DNA of 64,000 bases from Setomelanomma holmii (Eukaryota; Ascomycota; Dothideomycetes; Pleosporales; Phaeosphaeriaceae): the NCBI GenBank assembly GCA_010015745.1, contig ML978252.1, forward strand, positions 1,238 through 65,237, read 5' to 3'. Position numbers and translations under genes: made by a program. Shown piece after piece: positions 31,856 to 43,716 of this stretch (position 1 is its first letter; the number at the start of each line of letters is the position of its first letter). Under the pieces are notes generated by a model that saw only the letters and a program-made list of their open reading frames with translations, made no database searches and was not told where the DNA came from.

Positions 31856-33823
31856 ATGCGCCGCCGCCCGCTCTGCTGCTCTGCATCTCGCGTAACCGCC
31901 TCTCTGCTGCTGTCGTTCCTCGCCGTTAGCAGTGCGACGGAGCTGCCCATCCTACCGCCGCCACCCGCAGCACCGCAACCACACGGCACAGAGAAGGACT
32001 TCTCGCTGCGGCACATTTTCCACCATGGCACATGCAAATACCCGCAGCTACACCGGCGGCTCGATGTACCGGAGAGTGCTGTAGTATGGATGACCGAGGA
32101 CCTGCACGCGACCGAGCGCGAGCCAGTGCCCCGTTTGCGCGTCAAGTCGGAGACGGTGAGCATCCAGCGGCTGGCAGACAGGAGCAAGGAGACGGTGAAT
32201 GGCATACTAGACTGGGGTAGGAACACGGGGAGAGCTGTGCGACTGGCCGCCGAGGACTGGACCATTGATGAGATGGCAGGCCCGAATGTTACCGACAGAG
32301 AGACAGTGCTGAGTTTCGCGCGCATGGCTTCCAACGCGTACATACTAGAGCCAAACACGGGCGAGTGGGAGGACATAGGCGGTGGCTTCAACTACACGGA
32401 GGATTTTGGGTGGCAGTCGGATGGTCTGCGCGGTCACATCTTCGCAGATACCGAGAACTCGACGGTTGTCATAGGGCTGAAGGGCACATCGCCTGCTGTA
32501 TTCGACGGATCGGAGACCACCACCAACGACAAGATCAACGACAATCTGTTCTTCAGCTGCTGCTGTGGCCAAGGCGGTCAGTTCATGTGGCGCCAGGTCT
32601 GCGACTGCCAGACCTCGGCATTCACCTGCAACTCGACATGTCTTGTGCAAGCCCTGCGCGAGAAGAATCGCTACTACTACGCGGCACAGGACCTGTATCA
32701 CAATGTCACCGCGTTGTACCCGAATGCCGACATCTGGATGGCTGGTCACTCGCTCGGCGGCGCTGTGTCGTCCTTCATCTCACTGACGTTCGGTCATCCA
32801 GCGGTGACCTTCGAGGCCGTACCAGAAGCCATGCCTGCGTCGCGTCTCGGTCTCCCAGTGCCACCCGGGCACCAGATTGGGTCTCTGCAGCAACGCGAGC
32901 TGACTGGGGGCTACCACTTTGGACACACGGCTGATCCGATATACATGGGACAGTGCAATCAGGCCACCAGCGCGTGCACTTTTGGCGGCTATGCCATGCA
33001 AAGTGTCTGCCACACTGGAAAGAAATGCGTCTACGACACTGTCAAAGACTTTGGATGGCGCGTCGGGATCGGTACGCACAAAATCGTCGAGGTCATTCGC
33101 GATGTCATTGAGAAATACGATGCCCCTGCGAAGTGTGAGGCTTATCTGGACTGTACCGATTGCTATACCTGGGACTTCTTCGAGAGCAATGGTACTGAGA
33201 CGACCACATCTAGCACCGCTAAGCCCACCGCGACTTCGACCAAGATCAGCACGCGCACAAGAACGGAAACCTGCAAGACGCCGGGATGGTGGGGCTGTCT
33301 GGATGAGACTACCACTACGGCGGACAAAACATCAAAGTCTACTTCCACCTCGTCAACGTCGACTTGCAAGACACCTGGCTGGTTTGGTTGTAAGGATGAC
33401 AATGGCGAGGAAACCACGTCCAAAAGTTCGCACACGACTACTCCTGCGCCAGCGCCCACAGTCACAACGACTTCTTCATCACCCACATCCACATCATCCT
33501 GCCGATATCCAGGCTGGTTTGGCGGCTGCCTTGATGGTGATGACCCACCAGGAAGGACAAAAGTGAGAACATCTACGCCAACACCGACTGCATTATCCAC
33601 ATCTTGCACCCACGAGGGCTGGTTTGGCCTGATATGCTACGACAAGACAAAACACACGAAAGCAAAGACATCCATGGTGACGCCGACGCCAAGCTCAACA
33701 CCACTTGCCTTGACAACCTCGTGCATATCAGAGGGCTGGTTCGGCCTCATTTGCTACGATAAGTCCAAGAAGCACCAAAAGACTGTATCGAGAGATCTGA
33801 GTGCGGAGAGAATGGAGATGTAA
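31856..33823 (+). CDS. ATG15: Autophagic-body lipase Atg15
   Basis: A single exon of 655 residues; the start chosen is ATG 31856 (ACCATGCG). Atg15 is a vacuolar class 3 lipase, delivered through the ER and multivesicular bodies, that breaks down autophagic and MVB vesicle membranes. An N-terminal membrane anchor (ASRVTASLLLSFLAVSSATEL) gives type II topology. The catalytic GHSLGG has its Ser near residue 299, and nearby blocks DNLFFSCCCGQGG, GYHFGHTADPIYMGQCN and CHTGKKC are typical of Atg15. The C-terminal 200 residues are a Ser/Thr-rich linker carrying five copies of a C-x3-GW-[WF]-G-x1-3-C motif at about residues 473, 504, 549, 584 and 623. Yeast Atg15 lacks this tail; filamentous fungi often have one or more copies. 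N-glycosylation sites are common (NVT, NYT, NST). Confidence 0.94.
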   Translation: MRRRPLCCSASRVTASLLLSFLAVSSATELPILPPPPAAPQPHGTEKDFSLRHIFHHGTCKYPQLHRRLDVPESAVVWMTEDLHATEREPVPRLRVKSETVSIQRLADRSKETVNGILDWGRNTGRAVRLAAEDWTIDEMAGPNVTDRETVLSFARMASNAYILEPNTGEWEDIGGGFNYTEDFGWQSDGLRGHIFADTENSTVVIGLKGTSPAVFDGSETTTNDKINDNLFFSCCCGQGGQFMWRQVCDCQTSAFTCNSTCLVQALREKNRYYYAAQDLYHNVTALYPNADIWMAGHSLGGAVSSFISLTFGHPAVTFEAVPEAMPASRLGLPVPPGHQIGSLQQRELTGGYHFGHTADPIYMGQCNQATSACTFGGYAMQSVCHTGKKCVYDTVKDFGWRVGIGTHKIVEVIRDVIEKYDAPAKCEAYLDCTDCYTWDFFESNGTETTTSSTAKPTATSTKISTRTRTETCKTPGWWGCLDETTTTADKTSKSTSTSSTSTCKTPGWFGCKDDNGEETTSKSSHTTTPAPAPTVTTTSSSPTSTSSCRYPGWFGGCLDGDDPPGRTKVRTSTPTPTALSTSCTHEGWFGLICYDKTKHTKAKTSMVTPTPSSTPLALTTSCISEGWFGLICYDKSKKHQKTVSRDLSAERMEM

Positions 33824-34850
33824 ATACTTTCAGCGTTGGCTCGCCACAGTGCGACTATCCTTATTCATGGCTTGTTTTTTTTTTTTTCTTGAAGAAGCAC
33901 TTGAAGGCGTTGGTGGGCATGATATCCTAGGCCTCAAATCATTCGAACTGGCGTTTGCTCGCATTCCACTTGAAGACCAAGAGCACTTGAACACCAAGAT
34001 GGCACACAATATATGTGAACTTATACAGTAGTCACACCAAGACATTGGATGCACTTCACCAGTGAAGGATAGACCTTGATCTATAGTCTCCGGTCACTCC
34101 GTCCGCAGTGGTCTCCAGTTCTGCCCAAAGCCTGAACGGCGAATGCAAGGCTGAATCTAACCATATGCCAGTATACCATCGCATGTGAAGGAACGATTCA
34201 TGCTTACGTAGGAAGCCAGCCTGTTAAATGAACTCTCCACACGCTTATGTGTCCTAGAAAGAGTCTACACCCCTCTCTTTAGTTTTCTAGGTCAGGCCAG
34301 TCTTCTATGTCTATCTGTAGTCTTACAGCTTGCTATCATAACTCGAATGAGTGTTCTGCGGTGACACTACCTGAATTCACAATGACCATGGAAGGAGCGA
34401 AAGAGACGAGTGACGAAGTCGCAAAGGCACCTTTCCTCTTGCTCAGGAGCTACAACACGTAGTGACAGTCAACACAAATTTTTTCCTTGCAATCACTGTG
34501 GCTGTGTTAATGTATAATGGAGCGGAGTGCATTATGACAGTTGACCTAGGTCGAAGGGAAAAGAGAACACTATCATCGAGCATCCAACAACTGCCCTGAT
34601 ATCGAGTCTAGGCTCCAGGTTAACGTCCAACAGCATACACAGCGATCTCTCAAATGAACCAATCTGTGATCCCATCTCCCATGTTTCCAAGATCACCACC
34701 CAGACAACATTTGCTCCCCACCCTCTTTTGATGTCCCCTCGTCCGTTTCACGGCTGTAGCCTCCTGCAAAGTGGGCCACTCCACCGCGCTCGTAGTAGCC
34801 TTGTTACAACTACATTTACCTCCTGGACAGGTGGCGCAATACAGCTCCTG
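33824..34850. other. Convergent intergenic region without visible gene
   Basis: These 1027 bp between the ends of ATG15 (+) and the Ser-rich unknown (-) include an 11-T run near 33875. No open frame with a recognisable domain and no RNA gene was seen. Confidence 0.5.
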
Positions 34851-37118
34851 CTAGAACTGCAGCGACTCGTCGTCCTCCGTGGGTGCAAGCATGGGCGAGC
34901 CTGATGCTGGAGATGAGGGGAGCGAGGGAGTTGAGCTGGAGATTGCTGATTCAGCGGTATGAATGAACTCGTACGTGAGACTTGCAGCCGGGCTTGAAGC
35001 GGTCGAAGGCGCGAAATTCATCTCTAATAAGCCTTCTCCGAAATAGTCGGTTTCTCTTGCTGAGAAGGAGAGCGTTTCTTCGGCCCAATAGCGCGGAACA
35101 TGCGGCGACAATCCTCTCTCAGCGCGACACTCTTCGTCAGCGACGCGGAGGTATGACTCGCGAAGGGCTTCGTAGCTGAGCGTCGTGCTGGTGGAGCGCG
35201 GCGTGAGGATTACCATATCATCATCCTCGAAAGTGGGTGTGCTATGTACCGATGAGATGTTGAGCCGATCCAGGGATTGCATCTCTATGCCTGCTGGGGA
35301 GTCGGAGCGTGTCGCCCGAGCAGCCTCGTCAAATGTCGGACTCTGCGAAGCTGCCAACTCTTCGTTTGCATCACGAGCTGATTGTGACGGAAGGGGAATG
35401 GGTACGGCCAGGACAATTCCCGGTTGCATTTCGTCCCACGAGGAAATCGTTTGAGACACCTCGATGGACTGCTTGGTCTTGGGCTCCTCGGATGAGTGCG
35501 TAGAAACAGCTGTGTTGGGACCATATGACGACAAGATCCAACCATCACGGTGGATTAGACCAGGTATGTCATCGTCATCATCGCTGTCGGCGCCGGTGTC
35601 TGAGTGGTGTCGATTGGCTGCTTCGTGCCAAGCTTCGCGACGTGCAGAGTCCGAAGGCGTCCGCGAGGTCCCAATATCAGAGGTAGACCTGGATGACGCT
35701 TGTGAAGCGAACTTCCGAATCAAGTACGGATCCTCGAGTTGTCCTATATGTAGTGCTTTCGACGGCTCACCAACGACACTAGAGTCGCCGTTGCTAGAAG
35801 TGTGCATAGGACACCAGCAGCTCTTCGAGTGTCCCATGCGCAAAAAGTCCTTCATGCTCTCACGCGCGTGTGGATCCCTCAGAGCAGTTGGGAGGGATAC
35901 ATCATACTCAATACGGGCGAAAGGCTCCGCGGCATGAACAGACGATGGAGATACCATGTAGGCCGGCGACAAATTGATGAAGGTTTGGTTGGATCCAAGC
36001 GGTGCTGCGATGAGCGGTCCTATGGCTGATCTACCGCCGGCGACATGTACAGGAGGCGCAGGACTGATGACATTCCCGGTAAACGAACGGGAGTCATAAC
36101 GAGCCTGATCCGCCCGTAAGCTCGCGATCCATGCGCTGGTGGCATGCGTGTTATAAGGCGTAGCTGCTTGTGCCGGGTAGCCGTCCTGGACATGGGCGAA
36201 GATACCTGTGAGGCCCAAGGAAGGAAGTTGACGGCCTGACAAGTCAAAGTCAAAGGATGTCGGTGTGTTGGAAGATGGCTGTTCCGGTCGTATCATCCCG
36301 TGCCTAAGATCGCTTGGTCCAGCTTCGGAGGTTTCCATTGTGCAGCTCGTGGTTTTGCATGCGCCAGCACTTTCACCCCGCGAAGGCACCCCTTTTTCGG
36401 CAGCGGGTGGAAAAATCACGGGAACAGCTGCTGCATCTGGTAGGGTAGACTCAGACACTACTGTCAGAATGCTAGGTGTTGACGATCTGGAACATCCAGC
36501 AGTGCCGATTTGCCGCAGTGCGATAGTTCGGCATGCGGCTTCGATTGCTTGTGTCTCTGCGTTGGTTGGTGGAGGGTCTTGAGTTGGGGGTTTGGAGGAA
36601 AGCAATTTGGGTTTTGTAGGTACAGAAGGCGAACCTTGGGAGTGGGAAAGGCGGTGGCCGATAGACCCTGGCGACGCCATAAACGCCAACAGAGGGAAGA
36701 AGTCCGACATCTTTGCTCTGTTGGACTGACATCCCACGTCATCTTCTCTTGTAGAGAATATTGGACTGGCAGTTTCATGCTCTGGATGCTGCGTACAATT
36801 TGCTGGCGCGGTCAGGTCTTTTACAGGCTGCGACTTTGCTGCAACTGGCAAGGAATTCGGACGGAACTGTGGCGCCCAGTGGTGTCTGACACTCTGCACT
36901 GAGAACGCTTGACTGGTGTTCATATTCAAATCGTGTTCCGATGAGCTACATGCTGGCTTCTCGAGGCGCTCGTTATCGTGTAGGCGCAGCGAAATTATTC
37001 GCTTGCAGAGCTCGCTAATGCCGTCGCTCGTGTGAGTCTCACGCTGTTTCTGCACAGCGTGCCTGATTTTATGACGCTTACCGCCACGTCTGCCTCGTCG
37101 CCGTGTATTTCGGCCCAT
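34851..37118 (-). CDS. Ser/Pro-rich protein of unknown function
   Basis: A single open frame of 755 residues from ATG 37118 to a stop at 34851. The first 20 residues are strongly basic (MGRNTRRRGRRGGKRHK) and could be a nuclear or nucleic-acid-binding signal. The rest is Ser/Thr/Pro-rich with few hydrophobic blocks. Small motifs include a Cys/His cluster MGHSKSCWCPMHTSS, an acidic run GADSDDDDDIPGLIH and a repeated TSFDFDLSGRQLPSLG-type segment. No known domain was recognised. Its length without a stop, biased composition and normal ATG context support a real gene, probably lineage-specific and intrinsically disordered. Introns cannot be excluded at the ends. Confidence 0.65.
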   Translation of the reverse strand: MGRNTRRRGRRGGKRHKIRHAVQKQRETHTSDGISELCKRIISLRLHDNERLEKPACSSSEHDLNMNTSQAFSVQSVRHHWAPQFRPNSLPVAAKSQPVKDLTAPANCTQHPEHETASPIFSTREDDVGCQSNRAKMSDFFPLLAFMASPGSIGHRLSHSQGSPSVPTKPKLLSSKPPTQDPPPTNAETQAIEAACRTIALRQIGTAGCSRSSTPSILTVVSESTLPDAAAVPVIFPPAAEKGVPSRGESAGACKTTSCTMETSEAGPSDLRHGMIRPEQPSSNTPTSFDFDLSGRQLPSLGLTGIFAHVQDGYPAQAATPYNTHATSAWIASLRADQARYDSRSFTGNVISPAPPVHVAGGRSAIGPLIAAPLGSNQTFINLSPAYMVSPSSVHAAEPFARIEYDVSLPTALRDPHARESMKDFLRMGHSKSCWCPMHTSSNGDSSVVGEPSKALHIGQLEDPYLIRKFASQASSRSTSDIGTSRTPSDSARREAWHEAANRHHSDTGADSDDDDDIPGLIHRDGWILSSYGPNTAVSTHSSEEPKTKQSIEVSQTISSWDEMQPGIVLAVPIPLPSQSARDANEELAASQSPTFDEAARATRSDSPAGIEMQSLDRLNISSVHSTPTFEDDDMVILTPRSTSTTLSYEALRESYLRVADEECRAERGLSPHVPRYWAEETLSFSARETDYFGEGLLEMNFAPSTASSPAASLTYEFIHTAESAISSSTPSLPSSPASGSPMLAPTEDDESLQF

Positions 37119-38691
37119 GGTTGGGATAAAGTCGAAGGCCCACTTCCCGTCCGCGGCTGCCTGGTCGAATCCAGCTAGAACGCTAAACGGGTTCGCTGGG
37201 AATTGTAAGTTCCTAGCGATCTCGTTCCCCTAACACCACTTACGGGTTGGGGCGAAATCTGTCTGATGAGAACATGTCTCCAGACAATGTTTGGAGGTCC
37301 TTGCAGGTGTGTCAAGGAGACGACATTCTGAACAGCGGTTGTCCTTCTGCGGCCGTTTTGGAGAGGGTCGTCCTCGATCTGGTAACCTACTACGGGAAGA
37401 GAGCCGTGCTTGAGCAAGTAACATTGCTATAGATGGAAGGATAGCGAATGCGTCTTAGGGCTAAAAGGGACAACAAGGCGGAGAGAGAATAACGTATCCT
37501 TAGGTAAGATGTTATAGCGTGAGGGCTGTGGGGAACGACGGTCAGCGACATGCTTCAAGCAGGCCTCCACCGCGTTATCTCTGCCCACGTGGACGTTGTT
37601 CGTGCAGTGAGGATACAGAAGGCGAGTGCGGTGGCGTACGGGTCCTAGTGAGGATGTGTCGAGCGAGACTGGGCCATGATGGAAGGCAAGGGCCACCCAC
37701 GGCAGATCAAACTAGAAGAGGTCAATGCAGTAGCTATGGAAGAGTGCAGTCACCAACGCAATGTCGACACTTCCAAGCCTCGAGAGCGACCAGAGAAGGT
37801 CTTCAAATTCATGGAGGTCATTACGACCTGAAGATGCCCTCAGCCATGGAGGATGATGCTGGAAAGTGCCTGTCTGACGATCAATCTGCCCCTCATCCAC
37901 CCAGCTCTATATCAATTTAAGATGACGTCCAGCTCTTATGGTTCGCTGATTTGCGTTGCTTCCCTTCGACCTTCCGAAAAATTTTCATGAGGACGTCAGA
38001 GGAAGAAGTTCCAAACAAGGACATTTACGCAGTCGACGCAATGTCGGGCTCAGCAGACACCGCCTTCTTCGACGACAACGCGTAGCATGGCGGACGACGA
38101 AGGCCTTCATTGGCTCTGCGCCGCGCGGCGAGCTCTCATATCTCAACAGCCCTTGTCGAACACCCTCTCGCCTTTGAGAACGTGGCACACTGATGGAAGT
38201 GAGCGGTCGAGAGGAGGTGTAGCTTTCAGCCAGGGAATTTCTCTACCACGATGCGGGTGTCAGGGGTATCGTTGCCTGGAGTAGTCGATTTGAACAGCTT
38301 GCGGTTCTCCGCCAAGTTGGACATAAAAAGGCTGGCCTTTCATAGCAATACATATAAATCTGCGTGCCACTGAGATGACACCCGTCTCTGCAACTTCGTA
38401 AGACTATCCAGAAATGAGTACCATCGACGTCGGTCCGAAGCTGGTGTTGATGCTGACATACGCTACTGGTTGTGCGTCATAGCTTTTTCTCCCCACATTT
38501 CCATCGGGCGGAAGTCTCCATCTGCTTCTGCGCGCGTTCACTTGGACATACCCCACCGTCTTCGAATCCACACCCTTCGCCCTCACCCAGAGCGCTCCAG
38601 GACAATTGGCTCTCCCTGCACTCTGCTGATACCTGGAGCCGCTGCTGCAGCCAACTTCCTTCGCGCCCTCCTGTCCCAACAGCCGAGCACC
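37119..38691. other. Divergent intergenic region without visible gene
   Basis: These 1573 bp separate the starts of the Ser-rich unknown (-) and the BTB-like gene (+). Short overlapping frames on both strands (up to 133 codons at 37519-37920) have no recognised domain. Sequence just before 38691 is C-rich with a favourable ACCATGG start, consistent with a 5' UTR. Confidence 0.45.
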
Positions 38692-40873
38692 ATGGCGCCC
38701 ATCGTAGCCGGCACCGCAGCACCATCCGCGCAGAGGCAGGCCCGCCGCCCTCTGCCTCGCATTGTGCCTGCTATCCCGCACCGTCTGTCGCGTACGATTC
38801 CCTCGGCCCGGCCCATCACCCCCGACGAGTCCAACCAGGGCGCCGTTGCGCACAATGAGCCGCAGCCGCAGCCGCAGCCGCGGCGCGTTGTGGAGAAGCT
38901 GGAGGAAGAGTCGCAACCGACGACTGCAGTGGACGCGCCTATGACGCCAGACTCGCGAGCTTCTGTAGACAAGAGTGAGGTGGGAGCTGCAGTCTTGGCT
39001 GCGTCGCCCGCAAAGTCTGCTGAGGATCACATCGAGCGTGCGGTGCACGGTGAAGGTGCGTTCTCATCTGGCATTATGACATGCTGCGCGCCGTACCTCT
39101 GCTGACCTCGCTGTTCTCATAGACGCCGGAGTCGAGCCCGAGCCCGAGACCAATGGCCATGCCATGCCAGACCCTGACACACAATTGCAGCCTGTCACTA
39201 ACGGAGCTCATCGGAAGCTCACCGTGCCCACCGAACTGCCCCCGCCCTTCTACCCCTCGAGCAAGACGGATCGCCAGACTTTGCACACAGACGGCAGCGA
39301 TGCAGCTGTTCCACAGTCTCATCGCTCTCAGCTGAGTGCTGGTGCTGCGGCCTTTCGTGCCCGCAATGGCTCGCCCGCAACACCAGCTACACCCTACGAG
39401 ATTGAACAAGACAGCCATGACCAGCTGTCGGCAGGACCCCGTCCGCCTCCCGGATTTGCGCCGCCAGAGTTTACACCCTCTTTCTTTCCAGGACATTCGC
39501 ACCATCCCTCTGAGGCCGGCGCCGCTTGGCCTTATCAGCCATACCCAGACCTCATTCACACGAATGGATCCGACTTCAACTCTCCTTCTTTTCCCCCAGG
39601 TCCTGATGCGTATGCAGCCTCTTTCGATGATCCCCAGCGCCCGGCAGTAGGTTTGAACGGGACGTTGACCGCACCCTCCCAGTCACCAAACAAAGCCCAG
39701 TTTGGTGAGGTCAAGCCCAGCTCCGATCACGGGGAAGATCAACGTGGTGTTACATACCCTAGCGGAAGTCCACTACACACAGAGCGCTTTGGAGAGTCTC
39801 CTTTTGAGCTCGCAGCCTACTTGTCCACCCAGTTTGGCAATCCAGAATTTGCCGACTTTATCCTCCAGATCAGGTCGCCTGACTCCATCCTTGTCTCCAT
39901 TCCCGTACATGGCATCGTAGTAGTCCGCAGTCCCGTCATAGCGGAGGCTGTTCGTCGTAGCATGCCCGCTGCTCATCGCTCGAGGGACACCAGGCGTATG
40001 CTCGACGTCCTGGTTACAGACCCTTTCGTCACCCGTGAATCACTCGAGGAAGCAGTCAAAGTTCTCTATGGTGCACCTTTACTATCGCCGCAGCCATTCT
40101 TGTACGGCATAGCCTCTTGTGCATACGACAACAACCATCAATCTTCCTCCAATGACGCCCAGAAACGAATGCGGCAACTGCTGAGCTACATTGCCGCCGG
40201 CCGAGCTCTACAGCTACCCAGCATGCAAGCTTGTGGCGTCGATATTGCTCGGTCTCTTCTTCGATGGGACACCGTTGGCGAAGTTCTCCAAGTTGCATTA
40301 CACTCGAGCACGGCGGCCCGAATGAAGAATGGCTCTGAACCCGAGGATCCGTTTACTGCAGCGTTGCTCAACTACGCCATTGATTTCATGGCTTATACCT
40401 TTCCTGTTGATTTCAAGCTCTACTCTATCGCACCAGAACTGCAAGAACTTCCTCGTTTGCCCGTCCATCTTGACGCACGGCCAGCCGCGCACAATCCTCG
40501 TTTGAGCAAGATTCGCTTCGGCGATGCACCGCTAGAAGACAACTCTAAGCCTGGCCATGCGGCTCGTATGCTGTCGTCCATTCTACTTTCAATGCCACTA
40601 ACTCTTCTCGACCGCTTGTTCAACCATCGCGCAACGGCTAATCAGATTGGCTGGACCGGAGTGGTCAAAGTCATGCGCGACGTGGTTACTGAGCGCGAAA
40701 ACCGTCGACAGAAAGCGCTGAAGGGTGAGGTTCGTCCTGTTCAAGATGGCAACGTGCCCAGCGCTCTGCTTCACAACGTATACATCGAAGAGCGCATTGA
40801 ACAGGTAGAGCCTTCATCACTGTATCCTTCAGGTCATCGGATGACCGCACAGCGGCTAACTAGCGACGCCTGA
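38692..40873 (+). CDS. BTB/POZ-like domain protein, fungal hypothetical
   Basis: Two exons, 38692-39055 and 39123-40873, give 704 residues. The intron (67 nt) is GTGCGT..TAG with CTGAC. The N-terminal 300 residues are Pro/Ser/Gln-rich and low in complexity, with a QPQPQPQPRR run. From about residue 360 a BTB-like fold begins: QFGNPEFADFILQIRSPDSI, then IPVHGIVVVRSPVIAEAV, matching the conserved Asp and the H-x3-L/V-x3-SP pattern of BTB domains. Helical repeats follow, like the BACK region (QLPSMQACGVDIARSLLRW). It could be a Cul3-type adaptor or a scaffold; no Kelch or MATH domain is attached. The product is conserved-looking but uncharacterised. Confidence 0.8.
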
Positions 40874-42112
40874 AGATATCGACTCGCAAATGCGGCCCTG
40901 TTCGGGCCAGTTCATGACCAGTTGCAATGCCGCGTGGCCTGATCTTACAGCTTCACATTTTCATAAAAGATTGGGCGAAATGTCTTTCTTGGTGTACAGC
41001 ATAGCGAGCGCTCATGGCGTTGTGTTTCGGCGTCCTTCGAGATTCTCTTTCTTTATTGCGCGTCCTCAATTTCAAAAGCACGAGATGACGCGACGAAGCA
41101 TATTCCCAATAAAATCATGACGGCATGGGGCGATCTGATTTTACTTTGTATATCATCGCGGCATTTCGTATTCTGTCGACCAACGCGCCATCGCACTGGT
41201 CGCTTGTAGCTGCTTTCCATTACTTTCTTCTAAACGGCGTTGCTCCAAGGAATTAGGTAGACCACGCCTACAGGCGGAAAAATGTTATTCAAGGTGTGCA
41301 GTATTGAGTGTAAACTATATGAGTCACGGTCAGCTCTGCATAAGCTGGAAGGGTGTGTGGTCTTGGACGACGTCGCGCACTCTGAGCATTGGCTGCTCCC
41401 GGTGGACGCTTTTCCTCTCGGAATCATTTCCATCTGGCGCCAAACTTCTCGGGGAAGAGAAGACAAAACACCATTCCTCTCGGTGTCCTCTGAGCAGACA
41501 CCTTCAACGCCCTTTCCAGGGTCTTGCGTCGGCCTGCGCCTTTCTCTTCAAGAATCGAGGTTTACACGCAGATGATAATTCGAAACAATTTTCTCGTCTT
41601 CCTCGGCTCCCCTTTGTGGATACGCCACACGGGAATGGGTCCCGCACATTACCCAACATGCTCAAGCTTCCGGATATAGCGCGGAATTAGGCCTCAAGGC
41701 TGCTTTCGTGACGTGCTTGGGCGCCGCCGTTGTTTGATTTCTAAGGGTCGGCTAAGCTTTGCGTGCGGCATGCGGCAAAGACCTCGCTCTTTGCTATGGC
41801 CGAATACGCCTCAAACGGCTGCGAGGCGTTGCTGCGCTGCTAGGGGCTGGTTTCTCTTAATAATGGGCGTGAGTGGAGAAGAGATGCACTCTTTTATGAT
41901 CTGCCGAGCCGCCCCAGCTTTCCCTCATCCTAGATCTCCCTCTGCATCTGGCTTTCTCGTCATTTGTTTGAATTCTGTAGTGAAATCAATCAATCTAGCT
42001 TTACCAAATACTGTCGAGCCATAGCACCGGGCCGTGCCCCATCATTCTCCTGCGCAGCGCCGATCCATTCACCACGTCTCTGTGCTTGCATCGCCATCAT
42101 CGATCGACGCAA
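40874..42112. other. Tandem intergenic region without visible gene
   Basis: These 1239 bp lie between the BTB-like gene and the transporter, both on the plus strand. Short frames at 41282-41690 lack any domain. The sequence just before 42113 is likely 5' UTR and promoter of the transporter. Confidence 0.45.
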
Positions 42113-43716
42113 ATGGAGCGCACAACAAGACCAGCGGATGCTGAAACAACAGTGTCAGCTGCAAACTCTACAGCATTAGACGAAAAGCCCAGCCGCCATC
42201 CCTCCATCTCGACCTCAGAATCAGTGCGAAGTAACCATGACCGGGAGGCGAATCAGCTGCAAGAGAAGGGCGAGCACGTGACGGAACGGGACGAGAATGA
42301 TGCACCATTGGAGCCAGTACAGTCGCGACATCCGAGTGTACGAGATGGGTCGAGTATACCTAATGGAGGTACTTGGGCTTGGCTGCAGGTGCTCGGCGGG
42401 TTCTTCTTGTTGTTCAACTCATGGTAGGTTGTCTCTCTTTCGCGTTGCTAAACATTCGCGTGTAGTATGTGAAGCAATGCACCTTTGGCGGCTGAAAACG
42501 CTTCCGAATGCTCACTGACCGATTATAGGGGCATAATCAATACGTTCGGTTCTTACCAGGCCTACTACGAATCTGATTTGTTACCAAACTCGTCCGCTTC
42601 CGCCATCTCTTGGATCGGCTCAATCCAGGCCTTCCTGCTCCTTATGGTTGGAGCGCTTACCGGACCACTCTATGATGCAGGGTATTTTCGCTCCCTCCTC
42701 ATCGGTGGTAGTATCATGTTGGTCCTCGGCCAAATGATGCTATCTCTGTGCCACGCATACTGGCAAGTCCTTCTTGCGCAAGCCTTTTGCATTGGAATCG
42801 GAACAGGCATGCTGTTCATCCCAGGTGTAGCCATCTTGTCAACGTACTTCTCTACCAAGATCGGTCTGGCAATTGGTATTGCGGCATCGGGATCATCCTT
42901 CGGTGGTGTTATCTACCCAATCGTCTTCCACAAGCTTCTTCCACAGATCGGCTTCTCGTGGACAACGCGAATACTCGGCTTCATTATCCTTGCAACAATG
43001 ATCATTCCGAACATCTGTATGCGTGTTCGCGTTCTGCCAGCTAAGCAGCGTTCACTGCTTGACCTCCGAGCATTCCTCATTCCAGCTTACACCCTGCAAG
43101 TCATTGGGTTCTTCTTCGGATTCATGGGTCTCTATATGCCGTTCTTCTACGCGCAGGTGTACGCGCTTGAACGTCACATTACCAACGAGAATCTGGCATT
43201 CTATCTCCTCGCAGTGATGAACAGCACATCCACATTTGGCCGTACGTCAATGTCTCTTTCCACTGGGTTCCTTACAGAAGAGTGTGCTAACGCGATTCAG
43301 GTATCATCCCGAATATCTTTGCTGATAAACTTGGCCCCTTCAACGTCGTCATTCCTTGTACACTCATCTCGGCCCTCTTGTGTCTTTCCTTCATGGCTGC
43401 TTCTTCCTCCGCAGGAATCATCGTTCTGATGGCTTTCTATGGCTTCTTCAGCGGCTCTTTCGTCAGTCTTCCGCCAACGATCGTGGTAAACCTCAGCCTG
43501 AACGTCAGGGACAAGATTGGCACGAGACTAGGACAGAGTTTTGCATTCGTTGCGTTTGGAGTTCTGATTGGGACGCCAATTGGTGGTGCGGTGTTGGAGA
43601 AGGGCGGTTTCGATGCGCTGTGGACGTTTGGTGGTTGTATGCTGTGTGCGAGTGCGGCGTGCTTGATCGCAGCGAGGGTGAGCTGGAGGGGATGGGGATT
43701 GCTGAGGAAGGCCTGA
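42113..43716 (+). CDS. MFS transporter, monocarboxylate-transporter-like
   Basis: Three exons, 42113-42423, 42529-43241 and 43301-43716, give 479 residues. Introns are GTAGGT..TAG (105 nt) and GTACGT..CAG (59 nt, with GTGCTAACGCG before the acceptor). The N-terminal 90 residues are hydrophilic and cytoplasmic. Twelve membrane segments follow, starting at WAWLQVLGGFFLLFNSWGIINTFGSYQAYYE. That opening (G-x-W-x-Q-V followed by NTFGxxQxYY) is the hallmark of fungal MCT/Mch-type members. The block FGRIIPNIFADKLGPFN is the conserved inter-domain segment. Substrate is unknown: fungal relatives include Mch1-Mch5 (riboflavin in Mch5) and cluster-associated exporters. Nothing nearby suggests a biosynthetic cluster. 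Confidence 0.9.

Noticed and set aside
32780..33609. Minus-strand frames opposite ATG15
   Set aside because: They are the antisense of Ser/Thr-rich linkers (Val-rich strings) and have no independent features.
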